A stretch of DNA of 64,000 nt from Sphingobium sp. MI1205 (lineage in GTDB: Bacteria; Pseudomonadota; Alphaproteobacteria; Sphingomonadales; Sphingomonadaceae), in assembly GCF_001563285.1 (NCBI RefSeq), contig NZ_CP005188.1, forward strand, positions 2,485,501 through 2,549,500, read 5' to 3'. The translations under genes and the position numbers were made by a program. The notes under the pieces were generated by a model. That model ran no database searches and was not told the DNA's origin. It worked only from the letters and a program-made list of their open reading frames with translations. This document shows positions 36,556 to 46,176 of this stretch, in pieces. Within the stretch, counting starts at the first letter, position 1; each line of letters begins with the position of its first letter.

Positions 36556-38139
36556 ATGTTGGACGCAAATCTCAAAGGCCAGTTGAAGGCCTATATGGCG
36601 AACATCACGCAGCCCATCGAGCTGGTGGCGTCGCTGGACGAAGGCTCGAAGTCGCGCGAAATGGAAAGCCTGCTGAACGAAGTCGCCGAACTGTCTGACA
36701 AGGTGTCGGTGGTGCTGACGGGCAATGACAAGCGCAAGCCCAGCTTCATGATCCGCCGCGTCGGCACGGACATCGGTGTCACCTTCGCCGGCATCCCGAT
36801 GGGTCATGAGTTCACCTCGCTCGTCCTCGCCCTGCTGCAGGTCGGCGGTCATCCGTCGAAGGCGGCGCAGGATGTCATCGAACAGATCAAGGATCTTGAC
36901 GGCGACTTCACGTTCGAAACCTATTTCTCGCTGTCCTGCCAGAATTGCCCCGATGTCGTGCAGGCGCTGAACCTGATGAGCGTCCTTAATCCGCGGATCA
37001 AGCATGTCGCCATCGATGGCGCGCTGTTCAAGGAAGAGGTCGATGCGCGGCAGGTCATGGCGGTGCCTACCGTCTTCCTGAATGGCGAACCCTTCGCCAG
37101 CGGCCGGATGGAGCTGGAACAAATCGTCGCAAAGATTGACAGCGGCGCGGCGGAGCGGGCGGCGGAAAAAATCCGCAAGCAGGAACCGTTCGAGGTGCTG
37201 GTGGTCGGCGGCGGTCCCGCTGGTGCTGCCTCGGCCATCTATGCGGCGCGCAAGGGCATTCGCACGGGCGTCGTGGCGGAACGCTTTGGCGGACAGGTGC
37301 TCGACACCATGGATATCGAGAATTTCATCTCGGTTTCCCGCACCGAGGGGCCGAAACTGGCTTCCGCGCTGGAGGCGCACGTCAAGGATTATGATGTCAA
37401 GATCATGAACCTTCAGCAGGCGGCAAAGCTGATCCCGGCGAATAGCGAGGGCGGCTATCATGAGGTCGTGCTGGAAAACGGTGCGTCGCTGAAGGGCCGC
37501 ACCGTTATCCTGTCCACCGGCGCCCGCTGGCGGCAGATGGGCGTGCCGGGCGAGGACGAATATCGCAACAAGGGCGTCGCCTATTGCCCGCATTGCGACG
37601 GTCCTCTGTTCAAGGGCAAGCGTGTGGCGGTGATCGGCGGCGGCAATAGCGGCGTCGAAGCAGCCATCGACCTGGCCGGCATCGTCGCGCATGTGACGCT
37701 GATCGAGTTCGACAGCCAGTTGCGCGCCGACGCGGTATTGCAGCGGAAGCTGGCGAGCCTGCCCAACGTGCGCATTATCACATCGGCCCTGACGACCAAG
37801 GTCGAAGGCGACGGTTCCAGGGTGACGGGCCTTTCCTACAGGGACCGCAATCAGGGCACCGACCATGATATCGAACTGGAAGGGATTTTCGTGCAGATCG
37901 GCCTGGTCCCCAACACCGAGTGGTTGAAGGATGCGGTCGCCCTTTCCCCTCGCGGCGAGATCGAGATCGATGCCAGGGGCGAGACCAGCCAGCCGGGCAT
38001 CTTCGCCGCTGGCGATTGCACGACCGTGCCCTATAAGCAGATCGTGATCGCCATGGGCGCGGGTTCGACGGCGGCGCTGTCCGCCTTTGATTACCTGATC
38101 CGCCTGCCTGCGTCGGTGGAGACCGCAGAGGCAGCCTGA
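36556..38139 (+). CDS. ahpF: Alkyl hydroperoxide reductase subunit AhpF
   Basis: NADH:peroxiredoxin reductase, 527 residues. The N-terminal double thioredoxin-like domain has the redox pair in [10 protein letters not shown]. The FAD/NADH domains have [20 protein letters not shown], the active disulfide [23 protein letters not shown] and a C-terminal [12 protein letters not shown]. Complete. It works with AhpC 165 bases upstream. Two hairpins follow. Confidence 0.96.
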   Translation: MLDANLKGQLKAYMANITQPIELVASLDEGSKSREMESLLNEVAELSDKVSVVLTGNDKRKPSFMIRRVGTDIGVTFAGIPMGHEFTSLVLALLQVGGHPSKAAQDVIEQIKDLDGDFTFETYFSLSCQNCPDVVQALNLMSVLNPRIKHVAIDGALFKEEVDARQVMAVPTVFLNGEPFASGRMELEQIVAKIDSGAAERAAEKIRKQEPFEVLVVGGGPAGAASAIYAARKGIRTGVVAERFGGQVLDTMDIENFISVSRTEGPKLASALEAHVKDYDVKIMNLQQAAKLIPANSEGGYHEVVLENGASLKGRTVILSTGARWRQMGVPGEDEYRNKGVAYCPHCDGPLFKGKRVAVIGGGNSGVEAAIDLAGIVAHVTLIEFDSQLRADAVLQRKLASLPNVRIITSALTTKVEGDGSRVTGLSYRDRNQGTDHDIELEGIFVQIGLVPNTEWLKDAVALSPRGEIEIDARGETSQPGIFAAGDCTTVPYKQIVIAMGAGSTAALSAFDYLIRLPASVETAEAA

Positions 38140-38145
38140 CAAGAC

Positions 38146-38202
38146 AACCCCCAAGCGGGGGGTTGGGAAGCGGTCGCCCCCAGGCCCGGTGGCGGCCGCT
38201 TC
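38146..38202 (+). terminator. Two tandem hairpins after ahpF
   Basis: First: AACCCCC (38146-38152) with GGGGGTT (38158-38164). Second: a 12-bp stem with one G-U pair, 38167-38178 (GAAGCGGTCGCC) with 38191-38202 (GGCGGCCGCTTC), followed by a T/A-rich stretch. Together they probably terminate the ahpCF unit. Confidence 0.6.
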
Positions 38203-38259
38203 TTAACATCTTATTCTTAACATTCTTCCTGTCGCGCTGTTGGCGCGGGGTGCTTTATT

Positions 38260-38928
38260 TTACCATCGCAGTCGCGGACGAAACACGCTGGGATCAACGG
38301 CTAGCGCCGGAGTGTCCCGCGTCGCCAGTTCGACCGGCGCTCTCTGCGTCGGGGATGGCTGCGCGCCCGGCGTGAACGTCACGACCGCGGTGCCCGGATC
38401 GTTCAGCACCAGCGTGTCGAGCATCAGCGCCGGCCCCAGATCGTCCGCATTCACCTGCACGAGCGTTCCCAACTGGGTGAGCGCGAACAGCTTGCGAGCA
38501 AAGGCATGAGGGAGGCGAATACAGCCGTGGCTCGCCGGATAGCCGGGATTATGCCCGGCATGCAGCGCTATGCCATCCCAGGTCAGCCGTTGCATGAAGG
38601 GCATGGGCGCGTTACTGTACAGGTTCGACCTGTGCCATTCCCGCTTCTGGAGGATGGGATACTCGCCTGTCGGGGTGCGGTGCCCCCGTGCGCCGGTCGA
38701 TACGCTGGCCATGCCCACCAGCCGGTCGCCATTATAGACGTGGACCATCTGCCGCTCGATGCTGATGATCAGATAAAGTGGTCCACTAAACGGCCCATCT
38801 TCCAACCAGCGATAACCGCCCGGCGTCAGGGATTCGCCATCTATGACCCCCGGTGGCGCGGCAACAGATTGCGTCCAAGACGGCAGGGTACAAATACCAA
38901 GCAGAGCAAGGGCTGGCAGAAAGCGCAT
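38260..38928 (-). CDS. L,D-transpeptidase family protein (YkuD)
   Basis: About 222 residues with a signal peptide (MRFLPALALLGICTLPSW). The YkuD domain shows YLIISIERQMVHVYNGDRLV, TPTGEYPIL and the catalytic HAGHNPGYPASHGCIRLP with His, Ser and Cys. Such enzymes make 3-3 crosslinks or attach proteins to peptidoglycan. I prefer ATG 38928, which has AGAAAGG just upstream, to ATG 38946, which has no ribosome binding site. Confidence 0.88.
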   Translation of the reverse strand: MRFLPALALLGICTLPSWTQSVAAPPGVIDGESLTPGGYRWLEDGPFSGPLYLIISIERQMVHVYNGDRLVGMASVSTGARGHRTPTGEYPILQKREWHRSNLYSNAPMPFMQRLTWDGIALHAGHNPGYPASHGCIRLPHAFARKLFALTQLGTLVQVNADDLGPALMLDTLVLNDPGTAVVTFTPGAQPSPTQRAPVELATRDTPALAVDPSVFRPRLRW

Positions 38929-38942
38929 TAAGCCTTTCTTAA
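38928..38942. promoter_or_regulatory. CtrA-type box TTAA-N7-TTAA
   Basis: TTAA at 38928-38931 and 38939-38942 with a 7-base spacer match the alphaproteobacterial CtrA consensus. The second half continues as TTAACCAT, a common CtrA half-site. The box covers the ribosome binding site and start of the L,D-transpeptidase gene. AT-rich pairs can occur by chance. Confidence 0.35.
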
Positions 38943-39028
38943 CCATCTGCGCGCGCGGTGCCAGCCCGGAAATCGCGCTGATCGGCCGCCCTCATCCCGT
39001 CAAGGGACAGGCCGCACCATGCGTCAGG

Positions 39029-39628
39029 CTACAACAGCACCAGTTGAGCGACCGGCGCGAAGCTACGGCGGTGAAGCGGCGTCGGCCCATGTTCGCGCAG
39101 CGCCGCCAGATGCCGCGGGCTGCCATAGCCCTTGTTCGTTTCCCAGCCATAATGGGGGTGAACGGCCGCCGCCTCCACCATCATCCGGTCGCGCGCTTCC
39201 TTCGCCAGGATCGACGCGGCGGCGATGGAAAGGCATTTGGCGTCCCCTTCCACGACTGCCGTCGATGTCCAGCGCCATTTGGGACAGCGGTTGCCATCGA
39301 CCAGAACGTGAGCGCAATCGTGGCTCAACGCCTCCATCGCCCGCGTCATCGCCAGCATTGTCGCCCAGAGGATGTTGATGCTGTCGATTTCCTCGACCGA
39401 CGCCACGCCTATGCCCCAACAGAGCGCCCGCGCCTTTATCTCTCTCTCCAGCACGGCGCGGCGGGCGGCGGTCAACTGCTTGCTGTCGTTGAGGCCGTCC
39501 GGGCAATCTTCCTGGCTCAGGATCACGGCAGCAGCCACCACCGGCCCGGCCAGCGGCCCCCTCCCCGCCTCATCGACCCCGGCGACAAGGCCGGGATGAT
39601 GCAAAAGCTCATGCGCGAAATCAGGCAT
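39029..39628 (-). CDS. rnhB: Ribonuclease HII
   Basis: Removes RNA primers and misincorporated ribonucleotides. About 199 residues from ATG 39628. Catalytic acidic residues are in [18 protein letters not shown] and [19 protein letters not shown] and [18 protein letters not shown] are further RNase HII signatures. The start overlaps the thiD stop by 8 bases, so the longer open frame, which would be nested in thiD, is not the start. Confidence 0.94.
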   Translation of the reverse strand: MPDFAHELLHHPGLVAGVDEAGRGPLAGPVVAAAVILSQEDCPDGLNDSKQLTAARRAVLEREIKARALCWGIGVASVEEIDSINILWATMLAMTRAMEALSHDCAHVLVDGNRCPKWRWTSTAVVEGDAKCLSIAAASILAKEARDRMMVEAAAVHPHYGWETNKGYGSPRHLAALREHGPTPLHRRSFAPVAQLVLL

Positions 39629-40382
39629 GGAGGTGAAATCCGAAGGGCGCGCCCATCGGCCCATGGCCCTGCCCCAGCCCCGGCGCCAAAACCAACGCCT
39701 CTCGAACATATTTACGCGCGCGCTCAATGGCGTCGATCAGATCCCATCCCTGGCCCAGTCCGGTCGCGATGGCGCTGGCCATGGTGCAGCCCGTACCATG
39801 CGTATGCCGCGTGTCGATCCGCGCGTTGCTCCACGCCTTGCGCACGCCCTTTGGACCGATCAGCCGGTCTGTAAGCATAGTCCCTTCGCCATGCCCGCCC
39901 TTGGCCAGCACATGAGTGGCGAAGCGTATCGCGATACCATCCCCGCCCAATGCGTCGAGTTCGGGGATATTGGGCGTCACTAACGTCGCCAGCCCCATCA
40001 GCCGCTCGAAGGCGGCGATGGTCGCGTCGTCAGCGAGGACCGAGCCGCTGGTCGCGACCATGACGGGGTCGAAGACGATCGGCACATTCTCCAACCCTGC
40101 AAGACGATCTGCGACGGCAGCGGCGGTTTCAGCAGAGCCGATCATGCCGATCTTCACCGCATCAACGCCAATATCGCTGATCACGCTATCCATCTGCTGC
40201 ACCACCATCTGGGCGGGCACGGCATGGACGCCCTGCACGCCCAGCGTGTTCTGGGCCGTGACGGCGGTGATCGCAGTCATCGCATGGCCGCCAAGTAGCG
40301 TCACAGTGCGGATATCAGCCTGGATACCGGCTCCGCCGCCGCTGTCCGACCCGGCGATGATCAGGATGCGTGCGGACGTCAT
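39621..40382 (-). CDS. thiD: Hydroxymethylpyrimidine/phosphomethylpyrimidine kinase
   Basis: Makes HMP-PP for thiamine synthesis. 253 residues of the ribokinase-like fold: [21 protein letters not shown] at the N-terminus, [29 protein letters not shown], and the C-terminal [17 protein letters not shown] with the GTGC anion-hole motif. Start ATG 40382 overlaps the DUF1272 gene stop (ATGA). Confidence 0.94.
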   Translation of the reverse strand: MTSARILIIAGSDSGGGAGIQADIRTVTLLGGHAMTAITAVTAQNTLGVQGVHAVPAQMVVQQMDSVISDIGVDAVKIGMIGSAETAAAVADRLAGLENVPIVFDPVMVATSGSVLADDATIAAFERLMGLATLVTPNIPELDALGGDGIAIRFATHVLAKGGHGEGTMLTDRLIGPKGVRKAWSNARIDTRHTHGTGCTMASAIATGLGQGWDLIDAIERARKYVREALVLAPGLGQGHGPMGAPFGFHLHA

Positions 40383-40603
40383 GCCTTGTGGCGGCGCTGG
40401 GTTGAGGCGGGATGACGGGCAAGCGTGTCGCCCATGCGCGTTGGACGGTCCATCAACTCGCCGCCACAATTGGGGCAGCGATCATCCAACGCCTCGGCAC
40501 AGGCCGCGCAGAAGGTGCATTCGAACGAGCAGATGAACGCGCCGGGCGCGTCTGCGGGCAGGTCCATGCCGCAACGCTCGCAATCGGGTCGCATCTCAAG
40601 CAT
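40379..40603 (-). CDS. DUF1272 domain-containing zinc-ribbon protein
   Basis: 74 residues with four CxxC-like pairs: DCERCGMDLP, ICSFECTFCAAC and CPNCGGELMDRP. This is the DUF1272 pattern, a small probable zinc-binding protein of unknown role. It sits between glmM and thiD in one same-strand unit and overlaps thiD by 4 bases. Confidence 0.88.
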   Translation of the reverse strand: MLEMRPDCERCGMDLPADAPGAFICSFECTFCAACAEALDDRCPNCGGELMDRPTRMGDTLARHPASTQRRHKA

Positions 40604-40615
40604 GGGCGGCGTCCG

Positions 40616-41956
40616 TCATGCGGCGACCTTCGCCACGGCATCGCAGATGCGTTCGACAACATCCTTCACCTGATCCTCGCGATCGCCTTCCGCCATGACG
40701 CGGATCACCGGTTCAGTCCCGGACGGCCGGATGACCAGGCGGCCGCAGCCGTTCAGTTCAGTCTCTGCCTGCGCAATAACGCGCTTCACATCCTCATGCT
40801 CCAGCGGCTTGCCGCCAGAGAAGCGGACATTTTTGAGCAATTGGGGCACGGGATCGAACTGATGAAGCACTTCGCTCGCCGGCTTGCCCGCACGGACCAG
40901 CGCCGCCAGCACCTGTAGCCCGGCCACAGTGCCATCGCCCGTCGTCGCATAGTCGGACAGGATCATGTGTCCCGACTGCTCGCCGCCCACATTGAAGCCA
41001 CCTTCCCGCATCCGCTCCAGCACATAGCGGTCGCCGACCTTGGTGCGCTCAAGGTTGATGCCCTGCCCCGCAAGGTGGCGCTCCAACCCGAGGTTGGACA
41101 TGATCGTTGCAACCAGTCCGCCGCCGCGCAAAAGCCCGTCGCGCGCGAAATTGCCAGCGATCAGCGCCATGATCTGATCGCCATCGACGATCTGCCCCTT
41201 TTCATCCACGACGATCAACCGGTCCGCGTCGCCGTCCAAGGCAATGCCGATGTCCGCGCCCGACGACACAACCGTTTCCTGGCACAACAGCGGTGAAGTC
41301 GATCCGCACCCATCGTTGATGTTCATGCCGTTGGGCGTGACGCCGATCGCGATCACTTCCGCGCCCAGTTCCCACAAGGCCGAAGGCGCGACCTGATAGG
41401 CGGCGCCATTGGCGCAATCGACGACGATCTTCAGTCCATCGAGGCGCAGGTCAGCGGGGAAACTCGACTTGACGGCATGAATGTAGCGACCGCGCGCATC
41501 CTCCACGCGGCGCGCGCGGCCAATGTCGGGCGATGCGGCCAGCGCAATTTCCTGCTCCAGCATCGCCTCTATCTTCAGCTCATCCTCGTCCGACAGTTTG
41601 TAGCCGTCGGGGCCAAACAGCTTGATGCCATTGTCTGCATAGGGATTGTGGCTGGCAGAGATCATGACGCCCAGGTCCGCCCGCATCGAATGAGCAAGCA
41701 GGGCCACAGCAGGCGTCGGGATCGGGCCGAACTGGACGACATCCATGCCGACCGCGGTAAAGCCCGCGACAAGGGCATTTTCAACCATATAGCCCGACAG
41801 GCGGGTGTCCTTGCCAATCACCACCCGATGGCGGTGGCTGCCACGCTGGAAATGCTTGCCCGCGGCCATGCCGACCTTCATCGCAAGTTCCGCCGTCATC
41901 GGCCACTGGTTGGTGCGGCCCCGGATACCATCGGTGCCGAAATAACGCCTGCTCAT
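40616..41956 (-). CDS. glmM: Phosphoglucosamine mutase
   Basis: Converts glucosamine-6-P to glucosamine-1-P for peptidoglycan and LPS. 446 residues from ATG 41956 ([19 protein letters not shown]). The phospho-serine loop is [20 protein letters not shown], the metal loop is [16 protein letters not shown], the sugar loop is [12 protein letters not shown] and the phosphate loop is [15 protein letters not shown]. The open frame runs 25 codons upstream without a match. Confidence 0.96.
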   Translation of the reverse strand: MSRRYFGTDGIRGRTNQWPMTAELAMKVGMAAGKHFQRGSHRHRVVIGKDTRLSGYMVENALVAGFTAVGMDVVQFGPIPTPAVALLAHSMRADLGVMISASHNPYADNGIKLFGPDGYKLSDEDELKIEAMLEQEIALAASPDIGRARRVEDARGRYIHAVKSSFPADLRLDGLKIVVDCANGAAYQVAPSALWELGAEVIAIGVTPNGMNINDGCGSTSPLLCQETVVSSGADIGIALDGDADRLIVVDEKGQIVDGDQIMALIAGNFARDGLLRGGGLVATIMSNLGLERHLAGQGINLERTKVGDRYVLERMREGGFNVGGEQSGHMILSDYATTGDGTVAGLQVLAALVRAGKPASEVLHQFDPVPQLLKNVRFSGGKPLEHEDVKRVIAQAETELNGCGRLVIRPSGTEPVIRVMAEGDREDQVKDVVERICDAVAKVAA

Positions 41957-42045
41957 GATTCTTGTCCCGCAACGCTCTTCAAGCTCCCGCCAGCCATAGC
42001 AATCTTTGTTCGACTTTCCACCGGGGACCATTCATTCCTGAGAAG

Positions 42046-43452
42046 ATGGACGGGTTCAATGCAGCGGTGGACGCGCTATCGGGGGCGGTCTTCTTCAAGG
42101 TGCCGTTGCTGGGCACCCAGATCGAGCTGATCGTGCTCTATCTGGCAGCGCCCATGCTGTTCTTCACGATCTGGCTTGGCTTTCCCAATGTGCGTGCGTT
42201 GGGCAGGGCGCTGCGCATCCTGAGGGCGCAGCCGGGAGCGGACGAGGCCAAAGGCGACGTCAGCCAATGGGGTGCGCTGACCACCGCGCTTGCCGGAACC
42301 ATAGGCCTGGGCAACATCGCGGGCGTCGCCGTGGCGCTGACCATGGGCGGACCGGGAGCGATCCTGTGGATGTTCATTATCGGCTGGTTCGCGATGACGG
42401 TCAAAATGGCCGAAGTGACGCTTGGGCTGAAATATCGCACCTTCGACAGGCAGGGTCATGTGCATGGCGGACCAATGTACGTGCTGCGGGCAGTAGGCGC
42501 GGCACGGGGCTGGCCCAGGCTTGGGCTGGCGCTTGGCGGCCTTTATGCCTTTTTTGCGCTGTTTGGGGCGATCCCCATGGTGCAGGTCAATCAAAGCTTC
42601 GCACAGGTGAAGGTGGTGACGGGCCTGTCGAACGGCTGGGCCTATGGGATGCTGCTGGCGGCAGCCGTCGCGCTCGTCACGTTGGGCGGTGCGGCCTGGC
42701 TGGGCGAGGTGGCAAAGCGGCTGACACCGCTCAAGGTCGCGGTCTATCTCGCTGGCGTGGCCGCCGTGTTGATATTCCATGCTCCCGCCATTCCAGGCGC
42801 GCTGGCGGAGATCTGGCATGGGGCGTGGAGCGGCAGCGCAGCGACCGGCGGGGCAGTCGGTGCATTCGTTGCGGGCATGCGCCGGGCGGTCTTCGCAAGC
42901 GAAGCGGGGGTGGGCTCCGCGGTGATGGCGCACAGCCTTGCACGTGTGCGGCATCCTGTATCCGAAGGGCTGGTTGCGTTACTTGAACCGCTGCTGGGGA
43001 CGATGATCGTCTGCGCGATCGGCGGCCTGGCGTTGGTGGTCGCGGGCACATGGCGGTCCGGATTGGAAGGCATAGCCATCACCTCGGCGGCCTTTGCGCA
43101 GGTGTCGCCCTGGTTACCCTGGCTGCTGGCTGTGGTGGTGGTTCTGTTCGCCTATTCGACGCTGGTTGCCTGGGGCTTTTATGGATTGCAGGCCTGGGGC
43201 TATTTGTTCGGCAATGGGCCAAAAGCGCAGTGGAGCTACAAGATCCTTTACATCATCGCTCTGCCGCCTGCAGCTGCAATCGATCTTGGTCGCGTGGTCG
43301 ATATTGTCGATAGCAGTTTCTTCTTGATGGCCATTCCCAACGTGATCGCACTCTATTTGTGCGCGGGGGAGTTGAGGCGCGATGTGCGTGCTTATCTCCG
43401 TACACCCGAGGAAGAGGGCCAGTCCCCTCACGGGGCAAAAGTCGTCCGATAA
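42046..43452 (+). CDS. AGCS-family sodium:alanine/glycine symporter
   Basis: 468 residues, about 10-11 membrane helices. The family motif is near GTIGLGNIAGVAVALTMGGPGAI, with the soluble loop LGLKYRTFDRQGHVHGGPMYVL and FASEAGVGSAVMAHSLARV. It takes up small amino acids with Na+. It lies divergent to glmM with a 90-base gap; AGAAG precedes the ATG at short distance. Confidence 0.92.
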   Translation: MDGFNAAVDALSGAVFFKVPLLGTQIELIVLYLAAPMLFFTIWLGFPNVRALGRALRILRAQPGADEAKGDVSQWGALTTALAGTIGLGNIAGVAVALTMGGPGAILWMFIIGWFAMTVKMAEVTLGLKYRTFDRQGHVHGGPMYVLRAVGAARGWPRLGLALGGLYAFFALFGAIPMVQVNQSFAQVKVVTGLSNGWAYGMLLAAAVALVTLGGAAWLGEVAKRLTPLKVAVYLAGVAAVLIFHAPAIPGALAEIWHGAWSGSAATGGAVGAFVAGMRRAVFASEAGVGSAVMAHSLARVRHPVSEGLVALLEPLLGTMIVCAIGGLALVVAGTWRSGLEGIAITSAAFAQVSPWLPWLLAVVVVLFAYSTLVAWGFYGLQAWGYLFGNGPKAQWSYKILYIIALPPAAAIDLGRVVDIVDSSFFLMAIPNVIALYLCAGELRRDVRAYLRTPEEEGQSPHGAKVVR

Positions 43453-43478
43453 AAAAAGGCCTCGCCAGCGGCAAGGCC
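43451..43478 (-). terminator. Terminator of the csbD-type gene
   Basis: On the minus strand GGCCTTGCC pairs with GGCGAGGCC around a 3-base loop (one G-U pair), followed by seven T (43457-43451). It also closes the AGCS transporter gene from the other side. Confidence 0.8.
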
Positions 43479-43503
43479 CTCTTCCTCGTTCCGATCTATC
43501 TGA

Positions 43504-43686
43504 TCAGATGTCGTCGCCAAGTGCGCCCTTGATCGAACCCTTGACGTTCTGCGCAGTGCCCTTGGCCTTCTGCGCCTTGCCTTCCGCTACCAGATCGGCG
43601 TCGCCATTGTTGCGGCCCACCCCTTCCTTGACGGCGCCGGCTGTCTTGTTTCCAGCTGCTTTTACCTTGTCGGTCAGTTCGCCCAT
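43504..43686 (-). CDS. CsbD family protein
   Basis: 60 residues, Lys/Gly/Ala-rich with the CsbD repeat pattern: MGELTDKVKAAGNKTAGAVK then AEGKAQKAKGTAQNVKGSIK. CsbD-like proteins are small, soluble, probably intrinsically flexible and induced by general stress. It is single, with its own terminator, and its ATG is preceded by GGAGG. Confidence 0.93.
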   Translation of the reverse strand: MGELTDKVKAAGNKTAGAVKEGVGRNNGDADLVAEGKAQKAKGTAQNVKGSIKGALGDDI

Positions 43687-43779
43687 CGCGTCCTCCTATG
43701 TAGGTTACTGAAGGTGAACCAACCGAGGACAGGAAAGGTTGCCGTCGATACGGCCGCGCAACGGCGGATGGCATAAAGA

Positions 43780-43803
43780 AAGGGGCCGGAAATCCGGCCC
43801 CTT
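43780..43803 (-). terminator. Terminator of the rplM-rpsI operon
   Basis: A perfect 10-bp stem (43780-43789 with 43794-43803, AAGGGGCCGG and its complement) around four bases. On the minus strand TTCTTTATG follows. It lies 24 bases after the rpsI stop. Confidence 0.75.
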
Positions 43804-43826
43804 CCAAAATTCTTGCGAGTAAAAGC

Positions 43827-44369
43827 TTAGCGCTTCGAGAACTGGAAGCTGCGGCGAGCCTTGGCCTTGCCGTACTTCTTACGTTCAACGACGCGGCTGT
43901 CGCGGGTCAGGAAGCCTTCGGCCTTGACCGCGCTGCGCAGCGCAGGCTCGTACTTCGACAGCGCCTGGGCGATGCCATGCTTGACCGCGCCGGCCTGACC
44001 CGAAAGACCACCGCCCTTGACGGTAGCGATCACGTCATACTGACCTTCGCGCTCGGTAACGCCGAAGGGCTGGTTGATAACCAGGCGCAGGGTCGGACGG
44101 GCGAAATAGATTTCCTGATCGCGGCCGTTGACCGTGATCTTGCCGGTGCCGGGCTTTACCCAAACGCGAGCGACGGCGTCCTTGCGGCGGCCGGTAGCAT
44201 AGGCGCGGCCGAGGCTGTCGATTTCCTGCTCACGCAGGGGAGCGGACGGCTGAACAGGTGCGATAGGCGCGTCGGCAGCAACAGTGTCGGCAGCAGCCGC
44301 AGCAGCAGGAGCCGGAGCGTTGGTGGTCAGCGACGCGAGGTCGGACAGGGACTGGCGGTTATCGGACAT
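43827..44369 (-). CDS. rpsI: 30S ribosomal protein S9
   Basis: 180 residues. The conserved S9 core starts at [20 protein letters not shown] and ends in [16 protein letters not shown], the invariant basic tail that reaches the P site. An about 45-residue Ala/Pro-rich N-terminal extension precedes the core, as in many alphaproteobacteria. Its ATG overlaps the rplM stop by one base. Confidence 0.97.
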   Translation of the reverse strand: MSDNRQSLSDLASLTTNAPAPAAAAAADTVAADAPIAPVQPSAPLREQEIDSLGRAYATGRRKDAVARVWVKPGTGKITVNGRDQEIYFARPTLRLVINQPFGVTEREGQYDVIATVKGGGLSGQAGAVKHGIAQALSKYEPALRSAVKAEGFLTRDSRVVERKKYGKAKARRSFQFSKR

Positions 44370-44848
44370 TATGCACCCACCTTGTTCTTGCGGTTGCGCG
44401 ATGCGAAATCGAGCACTTCGGGGTTCTGCGCTTCGTGCGGATGTTCGGCGCCGGCGAAAACGCGCAGGTTGCGCATCTGCTGGCGACCAAGCGGACCACG
44501 GGGGATCATGCGCTCGATCGCCTTTTCAAGGACGCGCTCAGGAAAACGGCCTTCCAGGATCTTGGCAGGCGTGGTTTCCTTGATGCCGCCGGCATAGCCG
44601 GTGTGCTTGTAGTAAACCTTGTCGGTCAGCTTCTTGCCGGTGAACTTCACCTTGCCAGCGTTGATGATGATGACATTGTCACCACAATCGACGTGCGGGG
44701 TGAAGGACGGCTTGTGCTTGCCGCGCAGGATGTTCGCGACGGTCGAGGCGAGGCGGCCGACGACGAGACCTTCCGCGTCGATCAGGACCCACTTCTTTTC
44801 GACCGTTGCCGGGGTTGCCGGCTTGGTGGTCTTCATCAGCGCCTTCAT
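44369..44848 (-). CDS. rplM: 50S ribosomal protein L13
   Basis: 159 residues from ATG 44848 ([20 protein letters not shown]). L13 motifs are [48 protein letters not shown] and [19 protein letters not shown]. It is the first gene of the rplM-rpsI operon. The longer open frame to 44887 adds residues not found in L13. Confidence 0.97.
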   Translation of the reverse strand: MKALMKTTKPATPATVEKKWVLIDAEGLVVGRLASTVANILRGKHKPSFTPHVDCGDNVIIINAGKVKFTGKKLTDKVYYKHTGYAGGIKETTPAKILEGRFPERVLEKAIERMIPRGPLGRQQMRNLRVFAGAEHPHEAQNPEVLDFASRNRKNKVGA

Positions 44849-44956
44849 GGTGCCAATCTCCAGAATGAAATAGTGAACCGAACGCATTTTCGGGCGGTCG
44901 GAAGATGGGGGCTAATGACGGGTGGCCCTCAAGAAGTCAAGAGATTCGGCCCGTTT

Positions 44957-44984
44957 CCTGACGGGTAAAATAATACCCGTCAGG
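44957..44984. terminator. Perfect 11-bp hairpin at the 3' end of ctaA
   Basis: CCTGACGGGTA (44957-44967) and TACCCGTCAGG (44974-44984) form a perfect stem around an A/T-rich loop. The ctaA stop lies inside the right arm. No T-run follows, so it may act as an RNA-stabilising or terminator-like element upstream of the rplM promoter region. Confidence 0.5.
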
Positions 44985-46035
44985 ACATTGAGGACCGACG
45001 CATCCCCACGGCGTGCGCGCCCCATGCGGCCGAAGCGACCACCAGCGCGCCCACCGCCTGGTGCAGCACGGCGAGAGGCAGGGCGATGCCGCTGACGACG
45101 GTGGCGATGCCGAGCGCGATCTGCGTGCCGACCGAGGCATTGATTGCGATCGAAGCGCCGCGCGCCCCTGCCCCCTTCGCCCGGCGCGCAAGCAGGATGA
45201 GCGCGGCGGCGGCGGCCCAGGCCCACCAACGGTGGATGAAATGAACCAGATAGGGATCGCTGGACAGGGTGGCCCAGAGCGACCCCAGCCATTCGATCCC
45301 CTGGGGCACGAGATGGTCGTTCATCAGCGGCCAGGTGCTGGAAACATAGCCCGCATCAAGCCCGGCGGTAAAAGCACCGAACAGCAGCTGGACGAACAGC
45401 ACCAGCAGCACGACCAGCGCGAAGGGCCGCAGCGCCGCCGGCCGGGCGGACCCGTCCCGCGCCAGCGCCAGAAGGTCAAGCGCCGTCCAGATGAGACCAC
45501 CGATGATGAAGAGCGCCGTCAGCAGATGAACCGCGAGCCGGTAATGGCTGACATCGGTGCGGACCGACAGGCCGGATGTCACCATCCACCAGCCGATCGC
45601 GCCCTGAAGCCCGCCCAGCGCAAGCAGCGCGACGAGGCGCGGGCCATAGCGTGCAGGGATCGCCCGGCGCCAGGCAAACCACAATAAGGGCAGCGCGAAA
45701 GCGACGCCGATCAGGCGGCCGAGCAGCCGGTGGACCCATTCCCAGAAGAAGATGAACTGGAAGTCGGAGAGCGTCATGCCCTGTCGCAACTGCCGATATT
45801 CGGGGATCTGCTGATACAGGCGGAACGCGTCCATCCATTGATCGTGGGTCAGCGGGGGGATTGCGCCGGTAATCGGTTTCCACTGGGTGATCGAAAGACC
45901 CGATTCGGTCAGCCGCGTGATGCCGCCCACCACCACCATGCCGAACACCAGCGCCGCCACCACCAATAGCCAGCGGGCGATGGACACAGGACGGGGGGCA
46001 GCCATGGCCGGGCGACGAAGGGCGATTGCGGTCAT
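44980..46035 (-). CDS. ctaA: Heme A synthase CtaA (COX15)
   Basis: Oxidises heme O to heme A for aa3 cytochrome oxidase. 351 residues with about eight membrane helices. Conserved His-bearing motifs are GGITRLTESGLSITQWKP, FFWEWVHRLLGRLIG, VSHYRLAVHLLTAL and VHFIHRWWAWAA, the type 2 (alphaproteobacterial/mitochondrial) form. It stands alone, divergent to the hybrid kinase. Confidence 0.95.
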   Translation of the reverse strand: MTAIALRRPAMAAPRPVSIARWLLVVAALVFGMVVVGGITRLTESGLSITQWKPITGAIPPLTHDQWMDAFRLYQQIPEYRQLRQGMTLSDFQFIFFWEWVHRLLGRLIGVAFALPLLWFAWRRAIPARYGPRLVALLALGGLQGAIGWWMVTSGLSVRTDVSHYRLAVHLLTALFIIGGLIWTALDLLALARDGSARPAALRPFALVVLLVLFVQLLFGAFTAGLDAGYVSSTWPLMNDHLVPQGIEWLGSLWATLSSDPYLVHFIHRWWAWAAAAALILLARRAKGAGARGASIAINASVGTQIALGIATVVSGIALPLAVLHQAVGALVVASAAWGAHAVGMRRSSMS

Positions 46036-46176
46036 GAGGCGGTTCCATGCGCCGATGCCCCTGCTGTTGCAAGAGGGCGACCAATGGACAAAAGGTCGCA
46101 GCGCGCAACCGGTCCGGGATACAATTGGGCAGACAGGCGTATCCCCGTCTATGCAGTTCTTAACAGAGGATAATCA

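Noticed and set aside
36469..38154. 561-codon open frame antisense to ahpF
   Set aside because: It mirrors a real gene in G+C-rich DNA and contains no domain signature; ahpF on the other strand is unambiguous.
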